From NCBI RefSeq assembly GCF_900155685.1, contig NZ_LT732547.1, forward strand, positions 331,648 to 395,647: a stretch of DNA of 64,000 bases, in the 5' to 3' direction. This DNA is from Paenibacillus bouchesdurhonensis (GTDB lineage: Bacteria > Bacillota > Bacilli > Paenibacillales > Paenibacillaceae). The notes below the pieces were generated by a model, which was given only the letters and a program-made list of their open reading frames with translations, was not told where the DNA came from and did not search any database. Both the position numbers and the translations under genes were made by a program. Below, in pieces: positions 35,893 through 44,774 of this stretch (its first letter is position 1; every line of letters starts with the position of its first letter).

Positions 35893-36313
35893 GGTTGCTC
35901 CCGATATAGCAAATGTTAATGAACCAAGTGTACGAAGTACATGTAGATACAGCTATCTTTTCATAGTTATGTAGCTAGTTTGCCGAGGCTCTGTTCAGCG
36001 GCTAAATTGTCAATGCTGTGCAAAATAGTTAATTTGTAATTGCTGTGCGAAATAGTTAATTCATAATTGCTGTGTTGATTAGTTGTCTGGTGGCGGCAGG
36101 TCAATTGCTAAATTTGGAATGTTCAACTTGGAATGCCGGATGCAATCAAAAAAGGGGCTCCTGTGCTCTAATAAGAGCAAGGATCCCTTTTCTTGGGTAA
36201 TGAGTGGGCGTATAGCCGGATACCTGTGTAAATGTGCAACGGGCCAATCGAATGAAGGCGCGCCGCATAGGTGTGTGCACATATCCGGCAAGCGTTTCTC
36301 GTAACCATTCAAC
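35893..36313. other. Gene-free stretch with short repeats and a hairpin
   Basis: Between the IS and the small membrane gene. It holds 27-bp repeats with the core ATTGCTGTGCGAAATAGTTAATT at about 36011-36037 and 36038-36064 and a decayed third copy, then a terminator-like hairpin at 36150-36191. No gene is supported. It may contain debris of the gene cut by the IS, but I could not recognise it. Confidence 0.55.
36150..36193. terminator. Terminator of the MBOAT-SGNH operon
   Basis: AAAAGGGG...TCCT...TGCTCT pairs with AGAGCA...AGGA...CCCTTTT around AATA. A and T tracts at both sides allow it to work in either direction; on the minus strand it would end the three-gene envelope operon. Confidence 0.65.
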
Positions 36314-36499
36314 TTAGAAGTTCATATAAATAAATTCCTGCGATTCGCCCGAGAAAAATAGGATGCCTAGGACGATAGCTATGATGACAATGGCTCCACC
36401 GACCGCTGTTCCCAGCATCATCAGTGCTCGGCCGACACGATGACTGAGGCGATTGGTTTTTGCTTGGGCTAGCTTGGCACTACGAGTTTGTAATTCCAT
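36314..36499 (-). CDS. Small membrane protein of the MBOAT operon
   Basis: 61 residues with one strong helix (VGGAIVIIAIVLGILFF) and a basic N-terminus, so probably N-in. It overlaps the 3' end of the SGNH-like gene by 20 nt and has only a weak AAGAAG site, which points to translational coupling. It is likely the third member of an envelope-polymer acylation unit. No family recognised. Confidence 0.55.
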   Translation of the reverse strand: MELQTRSAKLAQAKTNRLSHRVGRALMMLGTAVGGAIVIIAIVLGILFFSGESQEFIYMNF

Positions 36500-37640
36500 A
36501 TTGCGTCAACTTCTTATATAAAATTTCGCCGAACATCTTGTTGCCTTCATCCAGGAGGTGGGACGGGTCGCGATATAATTTATGCGGGATTGTATTCTCT
36601 TTCCCTTTGTTAAATTCAATATAAGGATAGCCTCGCGATTCGATCAGCTCCTGATAAGCCCCCATCACCTTATTGTAGTCTTCCCAATTCAGCAGCTTTT
36701 TCTTGGTAATATGCTCTTTATCGAGCGGAGCTGAATAGAAAACTGCTGTCTTGTCATGCTCCTGCAGCAGATCAAGCGTCTTCTCGATCATAAACAGGCC
36801 GAAGCTCTCGTCTTTATCAAACGGCTTATTCCAAACGTACAGCTGTTTGAAATGGTTGTCGATCTCTTCTTTATGTTTGTCCTGCATTTTATCATACGCC
36901 GTGTACATCGGAGTATAGCTCGGCGTTACGCCATTTTTCTTGTCCTGCTCGTTTTTGATTTCCCGGCGGATTTTCTCCATCGGAGTACGTGTCTTGAACA
37001 GCTTGTAGCTGATCACATCGCGATCATGATACAACGTCCATTTGCTTAGGAAATTGGATGTTGCCCAGTTGTGAATCTCGCTGGGGAGCGACTGGCGATT
37101 CTTATCCGGGAATTCATTCAGCCAGCTCCGCGGAATGTTCTGATCCAATTTCGTAATGAGGGACGGATACACGGTTACGTTAGGCTCATTATCTGATACA
37201 ACGGCGATTCCGTAGTTGATTTCATATACGACATAATCGACTTCATCTATGATGGAGGCGAGCACGGCATAGGTCTCGGTGAACCTGCCGCCGGTAAGCC
37301 CCATATTGAGTATGCGGCTGTCCTTCAGATGAACCTGGAGAACTCCGGCAGAAGTGTTGGCCCCTTTCATCACCGTCGTTCCGAAGACCGTAGAGGGCCC
37401 GAATAAGCCGACTACCTGCTTCCCGTCATCCGGCTGCTCCTTCAAATATTCAATCCAGAGCGGCGTATAGACGATTGAGTCGTAAGCCGGAACCCGCAGT
37501 TCTTTTTTCGCATGGGTCACGACATCCTCTTTCATATGATCCACAATCGGACTTGCTCCGTCACTAATTCCGATCAAACCTGCGATAGCAAGCGAAACCA
37601 TCATGACGGTTACCGTCTTATTCATGAATAAATTCGGCAC
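36480..37640 (-). CDS. SGNH-like/DltD-type membrane-anchored protein
   Basis: 386 residues. One N-terminal membrane helix (KTVTVMMVSLAIAGLIGI), then an extracytoplasmic domain. GLFGPSTVFG has the Ser of SGNH block I; DPSHLLDEGNKMFG near the C-terminus has the Asp-x-x-His of block V. Such proteins pair with MBOAT acyltransferases (DltD with DltB, AlgX/AlgJ with AlgI) to acylate wall or exopolymers outside the membrane. GTG 37640 follows GAGAGG at 8 nt; TTG 37664 has no good site. It begins 27 nt after the MBOAT stop. Confidence 0.75.
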   Translation of the reverse strand: MPNLFMNKTVTVMMVSLAIAGLIGISDGASPIVDHMKEDVVTHAKKELRVPAYDSIVYTPLWIEYLKEQPDDGKQVVGLFGPSTVFGTTVMKGANTSAGVLQVHLKDSRILNMGLTGGRFTETYAVLASIIDEVDYVVYEINYGIAVVSDNEPNVTVYPSLITKLDQNIPRSWLNEFPDKNRQSLPSEIHNWATSNFLSKWTLYHDRDVISYKLFKTRTPMEKIRREIKNEQDKKNGVTPSYTPMYTAYDKMQDKHKEEIDNHFKQLYVWNKPFDKDESFGLFMIEKTLDLLQEHDKTAVFYSAPLDKEHITKKKLLNWEDYNKVMGAYQELIESRGYPYIEFNKGKENTIPHKLYRDPSHLLDEGNKMFGEILYKKLTQYGITNS

Positions 37641-37667
37641 TTTGTAAACCTCTCTTTCTTTCAATGC

Positions 37668-38864
37668 TTAATATCGTAAACCAAGCAAGCGCAGCATTAA
37701 ATCCCATCCGTCCACGATCGGCAAAATGAAGAACACTCGGCTCATCGTTACGCCAAAAAACGTAATTAGAATAGCGATCAACGTTGTTCCTGGCTTCAGC
37801 CATTTCGGAACAGGCTTCAACTTAGGTTTGATTTGCTTCACATGGAATCTATGAATACATAACATCACGCCATGAAACATTCCCCAGACGACAAAGTTCC
37901 AAGCTGCTCCGTGCCATAGACCGGATACCGTCATCGTAGCCATCAAATTCAGATAGACTCTCGGAGCGGCCACGCGGCTGCCGCCGAGCGGAAAATACAC
38001 ATAGCGGGTGAGCCAGGAGCCCAGAGAGATATGCCAGCGATTCCAGAACTCGGCAACACTGCGAGCGAGGTATGGAAAACGGAAGTTCTCTGGAACGACG
38101 ATACCGAACAAGCGCGCTGTACCAATAGCAATGTCTGAATATCCTGAGAAGTCGAAGTATATAACAAACGTATAAGCGATCAGTGAAATCCATAGCGTTC
38201 CAATATCAGCTCCGACAATCCCGGCTTTAGAGTAGACCGGCTGAGCCAACAGATCGATTGAGCCTGCCAGTACCAGCTTCTTGAACATACCAAACCCAAT
38301 CCGGGTAACCCCAATCAAAACATGGTTGATCTGGAATTTGGCTTTGAGCTGCGGGTAGAACACCTGGAATTGCTTGATGGGGCCCGCGACCATCGTTGGG
38401 AAGAAGAAGATGAACGACAGCAGCCCCTCCGGTCTATGCTCCGGCAAATTTCCGCGCTTGCGTTCAACCAAGTAATGAATGAGCTCGAACGTAAAATAAG
38501 AAATCCCTAACGGGAGGACGATTTGTTCCGCCTTCGGGAAAAACGGCTGCTGCATAAAGGCGAACAGGTCATTTAAGGTATCGAGCAGCATATTCGTATA
38601 CTTGAAATAACCGAGCACGAGAATAACCCCGATGATTGCGGCGGGGTAAATCCAGCGTTTACTCCACTTGGCAGCGGCCTTGACGACGATAATTGCGATG
38701 ACGACCTCGGCCAGCAGCAAGAAGAGGTAGGAGCCTGCGTAGTAGTAATAAAAAGTGACGCCTGCGGCGAACAGCACCCAGGGTCTGATTCGATGCGGCA
38801 TAATGTGATACGTGACAACAGCCACGAGCACGAACAGCCAGTATATCCAGTCTGTATAAATCAT
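37668..38864 (-). CDS. MBOAT-family O-acyltransferase
   Basis: 398 residues, about ten membrane helices. The MBOAT core shows YFDFSGYSDIAIG, RFPYLARSVAEFWNRWHISLGSWL and the catalytic His in SGLWHGAAWNF, all as in AlgI/DltB/PatA. It transfers an acyl group, often acetyl, across the membrane to a polysaccharide or similar acceptor. It heads a three-gene operon with an SGNH-like partner and a small membrane protein. Not the dlt operon, since dltA/dltC are absent. The polymer is unknown. Confidence 0.87.
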   Translation of the reverse strand: MIYTDWIYWLFVLVAVVTYHIMPHRIRPWVLFAAGVTFYYYYAGSYLFLLLAEVVIAIIVVKAAAKWSKRWIYPAAIIGVILVLGYFKYTNMLLDTLNDLFAFMQQPFFPKAEQIVLPLGISYFTFELIHYLVERKRGNLPEHRPEGLLSFIFFFPTMVAGPIKQFQVFYPQLKAKFQINHVLIGVTRIGFGMFKKLVLAGSIDLLAQPVYSKAGIVGADIGTLWISLIAYTFVIYFDFSGYSDIAIGTARLFGIVVPENFRFPYLARSVAEFWNRWHISLGSWLTRYVYFPLGGSRVAAPRVYLNLMATMTVSGLWHGAAWNFVVWGMFHGVMLCIHRFHVKQIKPKLKPVPKWLKPGTTLIAILITFFGVTMSRVFFILPIVDGWDLMLRLLGLRY

Positions 38865-39156
38865 AATATTTCGTTTCCACCATCCAAGTTGTTTACTGTC
38901 TCTACTATTACTGCTTGTTCATGATAGCACAACATGAACGTACCCGGTTATATCAAAATTCGCTAAATGCACCAAATAACTGGAATATGAGTTTTGTTCA
39001 GAATACAAAATTCGCCAAATTACAATACATATCCTTCTTTTTAATATAAAAAGACGCATCGCATATAGTCTATAGATTAGACGCGTTTGCCGCACAAAAG
39101 TTCCAGTATTTGCGGATCGCAATCGAGATCTGCGCGAAAATCGCTGTCTGCGTATA

Positions 39157-39186
39157 GCACGAAAAAAACGCTGCCTGCATACAATA
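39157..39186 (+). promoter_or_regulatory. Sigma-K-like promoter of tgl
   Basis: GCAC (39157-39160) as -35, 17-nt spacer, then CATACAATA (39178-39186), which fits the sigma-K -10 consensus CATANNNTA. Transcription would start about 20 nt before the GTG 39213. Tgl of B. subtilis is made late in the mother cell under sigma K, consistent with this reading. The remaining intergenic DNA (38865-39150) shows nothing else. Confidence 0.6.
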
Positions 39187-39212
39187 AAGTAATTCGCCTA
39201 GGAGGTAGGGTC

Positions 39213-39944
39213 GTGATCATTACATTAAATATGGAGCCTGGACGGCTCAAACAGCTTTCAGCGTCGGAAGTGGAACGGAATATCATGAACCAGCTAAGAT
39301 TGAGCCCGGCTGTTCACATCTATCGCTTGCCGGAACAGCTCGATTTTGAATTGCGCACGAGAGCGGCGATTGTGAAGGCTGCAAAGGATTTTTACGCAGG
39401 AGGAACCAAATTTGCGACCTTCAAAAACTCAAGGGCTAACGAGCAGTATTGGACACGCATGTCTAACGGTGGATTTAGCTTAAAGGAAGAGGCGCTGCCT
39501 TCAGAAGCGATTGTCGATATATTTAATAATGGCTATAGATATGCTATGGAGTGCGCCACGGCGATGGTCGTTATTCTTTATAAAGGAGTGCTGGATTCCA
39601 TCGGCGCCGAGGCTTTTAATAGGCACTTCAATCAACTGGTGCTCTACGATTGGCAATATGATAGTGATCTGCAACTGATCCAGACACAGCAGGCTGCTGC
39701 GGGGGATGTTGTCTATTTTGAGAATCCCGATTTCAACCCGCAAACGCCTGAATGGCAGGGGGAGAATGCGATTGTATTGGATAATAGCCTCTATTTCGGT
39801 CATGGGCTCGGTATTTCATCGGCTGAATCTATAATTGATGCCTTGAACGCAAAAAGAAAGCCAGGAAGCACGACCTCCGCCTTTTTATCCAATCTGATTG
39901 TGCATCCGGATTTTGAATATATTCGCAGACTTGGGGGGGCATAG
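39213..39944 (+). CDS. tgl: Spore coat transglutaminase
   Basis: 243 residues (B. subtilis Tgl 245). It cross-links spore coat proteins such as GerQ by forming gamma-glutamyl-lysine bonds. The catalytic Cys lies in YAMECATAMVV (C114 here). GTG 39213 follows AGGAGG (39200-39205) and gives the family length; the longer frame from 39087 adds untypical sequence. Monocistronic, preceded by a sigma-K-like promoter. This shows that the organism makes spores. Confidence 0.9.
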   Translation: MIITLNMEPGRLKQLSASEVERNIMNQLRLSPAVHIYRLPEQLDFELRTRAAIVKAAKDFYAGGTKFATFKNSRANEQYWTRMSNGGFSLKEEALPSEAIVDIFNNGYRYAMECATAMVVILYKGVLDSIGAEAFNRHFNQLVLYDWQYDSDLQLIQTQQAAAGDVVYFENPDFNPQTPEWQGENAIVLDNSLYFGHGLGISSAESIIDALNAKRKPGSTTSAFLSNLIVHPDFEYIRRLGGA

Positions 39945-40097
39945 CTAGCGACAACGATCGTTCGACATATTGCGAGAAAATACTACCAATTATTCAAATT
40001 TATTTCACAATATAAAATATTTTTCTAGACCTAACTGATGGACTATGTTATACCGATAATAGGTTAAGGAAAACTTATTATCGTAGGGGGAAAAATC

Positions 40098-40310
40098 GTG
40101 GAAAAAAGTCCAAAATCGTTTGTTGCTGCACTACTATTAGCTTTCTTTTTGGGATCATTAGGAGTTCATCGTTTTTACGTTGGCAAGGTTGGAACAGGAA
40201 TTCTTCAGCTGCTTACTCTAGGTGGTATGGGAATCTGGACATTAATCGACTTTATTCTCATCGCTGTAGGCAGCTTCAAGGATAGTGAAGGCAGACCAAT
40301 CAAGGCTTAG
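40098..40310 (+). CDS. TM2-domain membrane protein
   Basis: 70 residues. Two helices with the TM2 signature: FFLGSLGVHRFYVGKVGTGI between them, then GIWTLIDFILIA. GTG 40098 with AGGGGG (40085-40090). TM2 proteins are small two-helix membrane proteins of unclear role, sometimes linked to envelope stress. Single gene with its own terminator. Confidence 0.8.
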   Translation: MEKSPKSFVAALLLAFFLGSLGVHRFYVGKVGTGILQLLTLGGMGIWTLIDFILIAVGSFKDSEGRPIKA

Positions 40311-40388
40311 GTTCAATACATAAGACAAGCTGTAGAACTTCAAGTCGATAGTGCTTTAAATGCGCTATTTCACAAGACATACTTAAAT

Positions 40389-40435
40389 GAAAGCGACCGT
40401 GCTTTGGCTTAGTGCCGAGTGCGGTCGCTTTCGCT
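40389..40435. terminator. Terminator between convergent genes
   Basis: GAAAGCGACCG (40389-40399) pairs perfectly with CGGTCGCTTTC (40422-40432). It serves the TM2 gene and possibly the convergent SDR gene ending at 40441. Confidence 0.75.
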
Positions 40436-40440
40436 TTCAT

Positions 40441-41100
40441 TTATTGAGCGTATTGCTCGATTTGCTCAGAAGAATATATGGCCGTTTGCTTAGGGGCGCT
40501 CATAGCCATGCGGTACATTGCCCGGGCTACGGTCTTCGCCTCTATAGCTCTATATTTCCTTAGGGGGCCGATAAATAGGAAGGACAGGGCTTGAAAGATC
40601 ACGCCTCCCCATCGTTCGGCAAGGCGATATTCCTGGCGATCGCCCAGCAATAGAGAGGGGCGCAGAATGGACAGACTGTCGTAAGGCATTTCGCGGAGCT
40701 CCCGCTCGGCGATGCCCTTGATCCGGGAATAGAATGCCGGGGAGTCGGCATTGGCTCCGATCGCGCTGATGAACAGAAAATGCCGTGCCCCTTGCCTCAG
40801 CGCCAGCTTGGCAACCGTTAGCGGATATTCGACATCGATTTTGTACATGGCATCCTGTGTTTTGGCCTTTTTAATCGTCGTTCCCAGGCAGCAAAATACG
40901 TCGTCAGCGGTGAAATGCTGCTCGTAATGCTCCAGTTGGTCAAAGTTGATTATAAGCTCGGTGAGCTTCGGATACTCCACATGAAGGGGAGCCCGGACGA
41001 GGGCGACCACGGAGTCGTAATGCTGCTCCTCAAGCAGTATATGGAGCAGCTGACGGCCAACGAGGCCACTGCCACCAACAATCAGGGCTTTTTTTATCAT
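40441..41100 (-). CDS. Atypical SDR, NAD(P)-binding oxidoreductase
   Basis: 219 residues with an N-terminal Rossmann loop VGGSGLVGRQLL (GxxGxxG), CCLGTTIKKAKTQDAM, FLFISAIGAN and YSRIKGIAE with a Tyr/Lys pair. This pattern fits the HTATIP2/TIP30-like SDR group (NmrA-type). It probably binds NADPH; substrate unknown. ATG 41100 follows GAGAGGAG. Stands alone. Confidence 0.8.
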   Translation of the reverse strand: MIKKALIVGGSGLVGRQLLHILLEEQHYDSVVALVRAPLHVEYPKLTELIINFDQLEHYEQHFTADDVFCCLGTTIKKAKTQDAMYKIDVEYPLTVAKLALRQGARHFLFISAIGANADSPAFYSRIKGIAERELREMPYDSLSILRPSLLLGDRQEYRLAERWGGVIFQALSFLFIGPLRKYRAIEAKTVARAMYRMAMSAPKQTAIYSSEQIEQYAQ

Positions 41101-41291
41101 CGTAATGCTCCTCTCGAATAAATCAAGTCTGCGGGATAGGTGTATGCATTTAGTTTACTATAGTTGAATTGCTTATGGATTTGTTTTGCAGCGCTCGCAA
41201 GTGTACAATGTGGACGAATGAAGGTTCATCCTTCTATTATTGTTTCAAATTCAGTTAGGATGAGTTGTTAGTTACTTAAGGAGGGATTAGG

Positions 41292-42185
41292 TTGAAGTAT
41301 CGGAGATTAGGCAAAACAGAATTGAACGTATCGGTCATCGGCATCGGAACATGGCAGTTTGGCGGTGAATGGGGAATGCAGTTCAATCAGGATGAGGTGG
41401 ATGCCATCCTCGATAAAGGCCAGGAATGCGGCATTAATCTCATTGATACAGCAGAATGCTATGGCGACCATCTCTCTGAGTCGTTCATCGGCGATTATTT
41501 GAGCCGCCGCAAGCGGGAGGATTGGATTGTCGCAACGAAATTCGGCCATCATTTTCACGAGCGCTTCACCCGTACGGATGTATTTGATGCAGAGGATGTG
41601 CTGAAGCAACTGGATGCCTCGCTTAAAGCACTGAAGACGGATTATATCGATTTGTATCAATTCCATTCGGGGCCCGATCAGGTCTTCGATAATGATAAAT
41701 TATGGACGATGCTGGACAAGCAGGTTGAGGCCGGCAAAATACGCCATTTAGGTACTTCAATCGGCAGCAATGATAATTTGCACCAGACCGATGCATCGAG
41801 CGAGGTCAATTCCAAGGCTATCCAAGTCGTATATAATCGCCTGGATCGCGTACCGGAGAATCGGGTATTTCCCTCTTGCGAACGTCAGGACCTCGGCGTG
41901 TTGGCTCGGGTTCCGCTGGCTAGCGGCTTCTTGAGCGGCAAATACAAGCCTGGAGCCCAATTCGATGCAACCGATGTGCGGCATCGTCAGGATGCTGAGG
42001 TCGTGCGCCGCAAACTGGAGGAGGTAGAGCGGATTCGCCGGGAGGAAGTACCGGCGGGCGTGGAAATGGCGCAATGGGCGTTGGCTTGGTGCCTTAAGAA
42101 TCCTATTGTGAGCTCTGTCATTCCTGGTTGTAAAAATCCTGACCAGGTTGCATCCAATGCAAGCGCAGCGGATTTAGTAGAATAA
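41292..42185 (+). CDS. Aldo/keto reductase
   Basis: 297 residues, TIM barrel. Catalytic tetrad visible: Asp and Tyr in LIDTAECYGD, Lys in ATKFGHHF, His in LYQFHSG. NADPH site near the C-terminus (SSVIPGCKNPDQV). Reduces aldehydes or ketones; the natural substrate cannot be told. TTG 41292 follows AAGGAGGG. A single gene followed by a clean terminator. Confidence 0.88.
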   Translation: MKYRRLGKTELNVSVIGIGTWQFGGEWGMQFNQDEVDAILDKGQECGINLIDTAECYGDHLSESFIGDYLSRRKREDWIVATKFGHHFHERFTRTDVFDAEDVLKQLDASLKALKTDYIDLYQFHSGPDQVFDNDKLWTMLDKQVEAGKIRHLGTSIGSNDNLHQTDASSEVNSKAIQVVYNRLDRVPENRVFPSCERQDLGVLARVPLASGFLSGKYKPGAQFDATDVRHRQDAEVVRRKLEEVERIRREEVPAGVEMAQWALAWCLKNPIVSSVIPGCKNPDQVASNASAADLVE

Positions 42186-42191
42186 ACGAAT

Positions 42192-42236
42192 AATGAGGCC
42201 TCGTTGGCGTTGGACGCTAGCGGGGCCTCATTGTGT
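42192..42236 (+). terminator. Terminator after aldo/keto reductase
   Basis: AATGAGGCCTCG pairs with CGGGGCCTCATT (one G-T), with a further GGCGT/ACGC inside. It lies 6 nt after the stop. Confidence 0.75.
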
Positions 42237-42407
42237 CAAGGGTCTATAGAAACAGCCAATAGCTGACGTTCCAATGCATGAAGTGTCAAATACAGAGTAC
42301 TAAGTAAAAATTTCAAAGGTCATAGTGCCAAAGTGCAGCCTTCAAGCTGCCGATTGGCAGTAGCCCGTGTTAGTCGGCCAAAGTGTTAAAGGACAGCTTG
42401 GCTGCTT

Positions 42408-43652
42408 TTAAGGCTGCACCTCATGCGCCTTCAGGACGATCACCGCGTTATGTCCGCCGAACCCGAAAGAGTTGGATATCCCGATGCGCAGCTTGGATTG
42501 TCGAGCCTGATGGGGTACATAGTCCAGGTCGCAAACCGGGTCGGGAGCATCCAGATTGATCGTTGGCGGAATAATGCCCTGCTCCAGTGATTTGACGAGG
42601 GCAACAGCTTCGACGGCGCTCGCCGCACCAAGCATATGCCCGGTCATCGATTTATTGGCTGTAATCGGGACTTGATAAGCATGTTCGCCGAACAGCTTCT
42701 TGATTGCTTTCGTCTCTGACCAGTCGCCTACCTCTGTACTCGTTGCATGCGCACTGATTACGTCCACGTCCTGCGGCCCGATATTAGCCTCTTTCAGCGC
42801 AAGCTTCATAGCGCGGTAAGCTCCGATGCCCTCGGGATGCGTCGCGACGATATGATAGGCGTCGGAAGTCGCGCCGTAGCCGATGATTTCGGCGTAGATG
42901 CGGGCGTTTCTCTGTTTGGCATGGGTGAGCGATTCGAGGATAAGGATGCCGGCCCCTTCCGCCATAACGAAGCCGTCGCGGCCTTCATCGAACGGCCTGC
43001 TTGCCTTGGTGGGCTCGTCATTGCGCGACGAGAGCGCCGTGGCATTGCCGAAACTTGCTACGGAAATGTCCGTAATCGCCGCCTCCGTTCCTCCGGCAAT
43101 GATAATGTCGGCACCGCCCGACGCGATGAGGCGGTAGGCTTCCCCGATTGACGTATTTCCAATGGAGCAGGCAGTCACTGGCGATAATGTAGGACCGACG
43201 GCTCCGTATTTAATACTGATCATGGCGGCAGCCATATTCGAAATCATCATCGGAACGAGAAGCGGGCTAATTCGCTCGGCTCCTCGTTCTTGCAGCAGGC
43301 GGCTTTGCTCAAGAAGTGTTTCTATTCCCCCTGTGCCTGAGCCGACATACACCCCCATGCGCTCCTTATCGATTTGCTCCAAATCCAATCCGGAATCAGA
43401 CAGCGCCTGATCTGCGGCAGCCAGCGCGAATTGGCAGAAGCGATCCATCCGGCGCGCTTCTTTGTGGCCGAACATAACTTCGGCATCGAAGTCCCGTACC
43501 ATGCCCGCGATTTTGGTCTTATGCCTGGAGGTATCAAAACTATCAATGAGGGAAATTCCTGATTTTCCGTGAATAAGCTGATCCCAGAACAACTCTACTT
43601 GATTGCCGAGCGGTGATATTATGCCCAGCCCCGTAATTGCGACTCTTTCCAT
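42408..43652 (-). CDS. fabF: Beta-ketoacyl-ACP synthase II, stand-alone copy
   Basis: 414 residues, normal FabF length. Condenses malonyl-ACP with acyl-ACP in fatty acid elongation. The active site is complete: C162 in TACSIG, H302 in AHATST and H339 in TGHMLG, with SNSFGFGGHN at the end. FabF usually has TACATG; here SI replaces AT beside the Cys. AAGGAGG lies 6 nt before the ATG. It is not in a fab cluster but stands alone, divergent from an XRE/MmyB regulator, which suggests a second, regulated copy. Confidence 0.88.
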   Translation of the reverse strand: MERVAITGLGIISPLGNQVELFWDQLIHGKSGISLIDSFDTSRHKTKIAGMVRDFDAEVMFGHKEARRMDRFCQFALAAADQALSDSGLDLEQIDKERMGVYVGSGTGGIETLLEQSRLLQERGAERISPLLVPMMISNMAAAMISIKYGAVGPTLSPVTACSIGNTSIGEAYRLIASGGADIIIAGGTEAAITDISVASFGNATALSSRNDEPTKASRPFDEGRDGFVMAEGAGILILESLTHAKQRNARIYAEIIGYGATSDAYHIVATHPEGIGAYRAMKLALKEANIGPQDVDVISAHATSTEVGDWSETKAIKKLFGEHAYQVPITANKSMTGHMLGAASAVEAVALVKSLEQGIIPPTINLDAPDPVCDLDYVPHQARQSKLRIGISNSFGFGGHNAVIVLKAHEVQP

Positions 43653-43688
43653 AAGAACCTCCTTGAGAGCTGTGATGGGACTTATTGT

Positions 43689-43735
43689 GTCATATGACTT
43701 ATCCTATTACAAGTTGTTGATTATTATAGTATAAT
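43689..43735 (+). promoter_or_regulatory. Promoter and palindrome between fabF and its regulator
   Basis: TTACAA (43707-43712), 17-nt spacer, TATAAT (43730-43735) is a good sigma-A promoter for the regulator. A perfect palindrome GTCATATGAC (43689-43698) lies just upstream, between the two divergent genes, and is a candidate operator for the MmyB-type regulator. Confidence 0.6.
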
Positions 43736-43774
43736 CAGTACCACTTTAAGTAGGGCTTGAAGGAGGAGTATGAA

Positions 43775-44629
43775 ATGAAGCAGCAGGCGCGATTGCAGGA
43801 ACTATCCGCTTTCTTGAAGGCGCAGCGCGCCAAGATCGTTCCGCAAATGGTTGGACTGCCGATAGGAGGCCGGCGCAGAACGCCGGGGCTGAGAAGGGAA
43901 GAGGTGGCTCAATTAGCTGGCGTAAGCACCACCTGGTATACCTGGCTGGAGCAAGGAAGGGACATCAAAGTGTCCGCGTCTGTACTCGATAATATTGCTG
44001 CCGCCCTGCGTCTTACTCGGGATGAGCGCAATTATTTGTATGCGCTCGCGATGGATACGGGGGGAGGTACGGGCGCCGCAGGCCTGCTTCTGCAGGAAGG
44101 TCAGCCGGAGATCAGCCCCTCCCTGCAGAAGATTCTGCAAGAGCTGAAATACTGTCCTACGATTATTTCAGATCGAAGATGTCAGATTGTCGGCTGGAAT
44201 GAGGCGGCTTCTCATGTGTTTCTTGATTTTGAGGAGATTCCGTTAGAGCAGCGGAATATGATCTCATTGCTCTTTACTAGGCAGGAGTTTCGCAGGCTGG
44301 CTGTAAATTGGGAGCAATTTGTGCGAGGCTTCCTGGCTATTTTTCGCGCTTATTATGGGCAATATGTGGAGGATGAGTGGTATAATCATTTTTTGTCAGA
44401 AATGAAGGAGGCTCATCCTGATTTCAATCATCTCTGGGAGCAAAGCGAGGTCAGCTCGGCACCAGAGGTGATTCTGGAGTTCAGGCATGCGAAGGGGGGC
44501 AAAATGCACTTCCAGCTTACCTCGCTGCAGGTGCACGGAAACGTGGATTTACGCTGCAGTATTTATACCCCTGCACCGGAAACAGCTACGGAGTTTAAGC
44601 TGAGGCAGCTGATGGAGCGGGAAGAATGA
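43775..44629 (+). CDS. XRE regulator with MmyB-like ligand-binding domain
   Basis: 284 residues. N-terminal HTH (RRTPGLRREEVAQLAGVSTTWYTWLEQGRD, read in parts) and a C-terminal MmyB-like domain (about 105-260; SDRRCQIVGWNEAASHVF, RNMISLLFTRQEFRRL). The MmyB domain is PAS-like and is thought to bind a fatty-acid-like ligand. ATG 43775 is preferred over TTG 43757, because AAGGAGGAG (43760-43768) lies between them. Its divergent partner is fabF, so it may adjust fatty acid elongation to a lipid signal. That link is inference. Confidence 0.8.
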   Translation: MKQQARLQELSAFLKAQRAKIVPQMVGLPIGGRRRTPGLRREEVAQLAGVSTTWYTWLEQGRDIKVSASVLDNIAAALRLTRDERNYLYALAMDTGGGTGAAGLLLQEGQPEISPSLQKILQELKYCPTIISDRRCQIVGWNEAASHVFLDFEEIPLEQRNMISLLFTRQEFRRLAVNWEQFVRGFLAIFRAYYGQYVEDEWYNHFLSEMKEAHPDFNHLWEQSEVSSAPEVILEFRHAKGGKMHFQLTSLQVHGNVDLRCSIYTPAPETATEFKLRQLMEREE

Positions 44630-44774
44630 GGGGCCCACAAATTACCAAGTCCCTTTTTGGCGTGCTATAATTATAATGTTCAGAAGAGTAGGCTGGAGAT
44701 GTGAATCGAAGGCGAAATACGTATAGACAAATAGAGTCAAGGTTAATCTAGACAGGTTAGGCAAGGAGAAAGGT

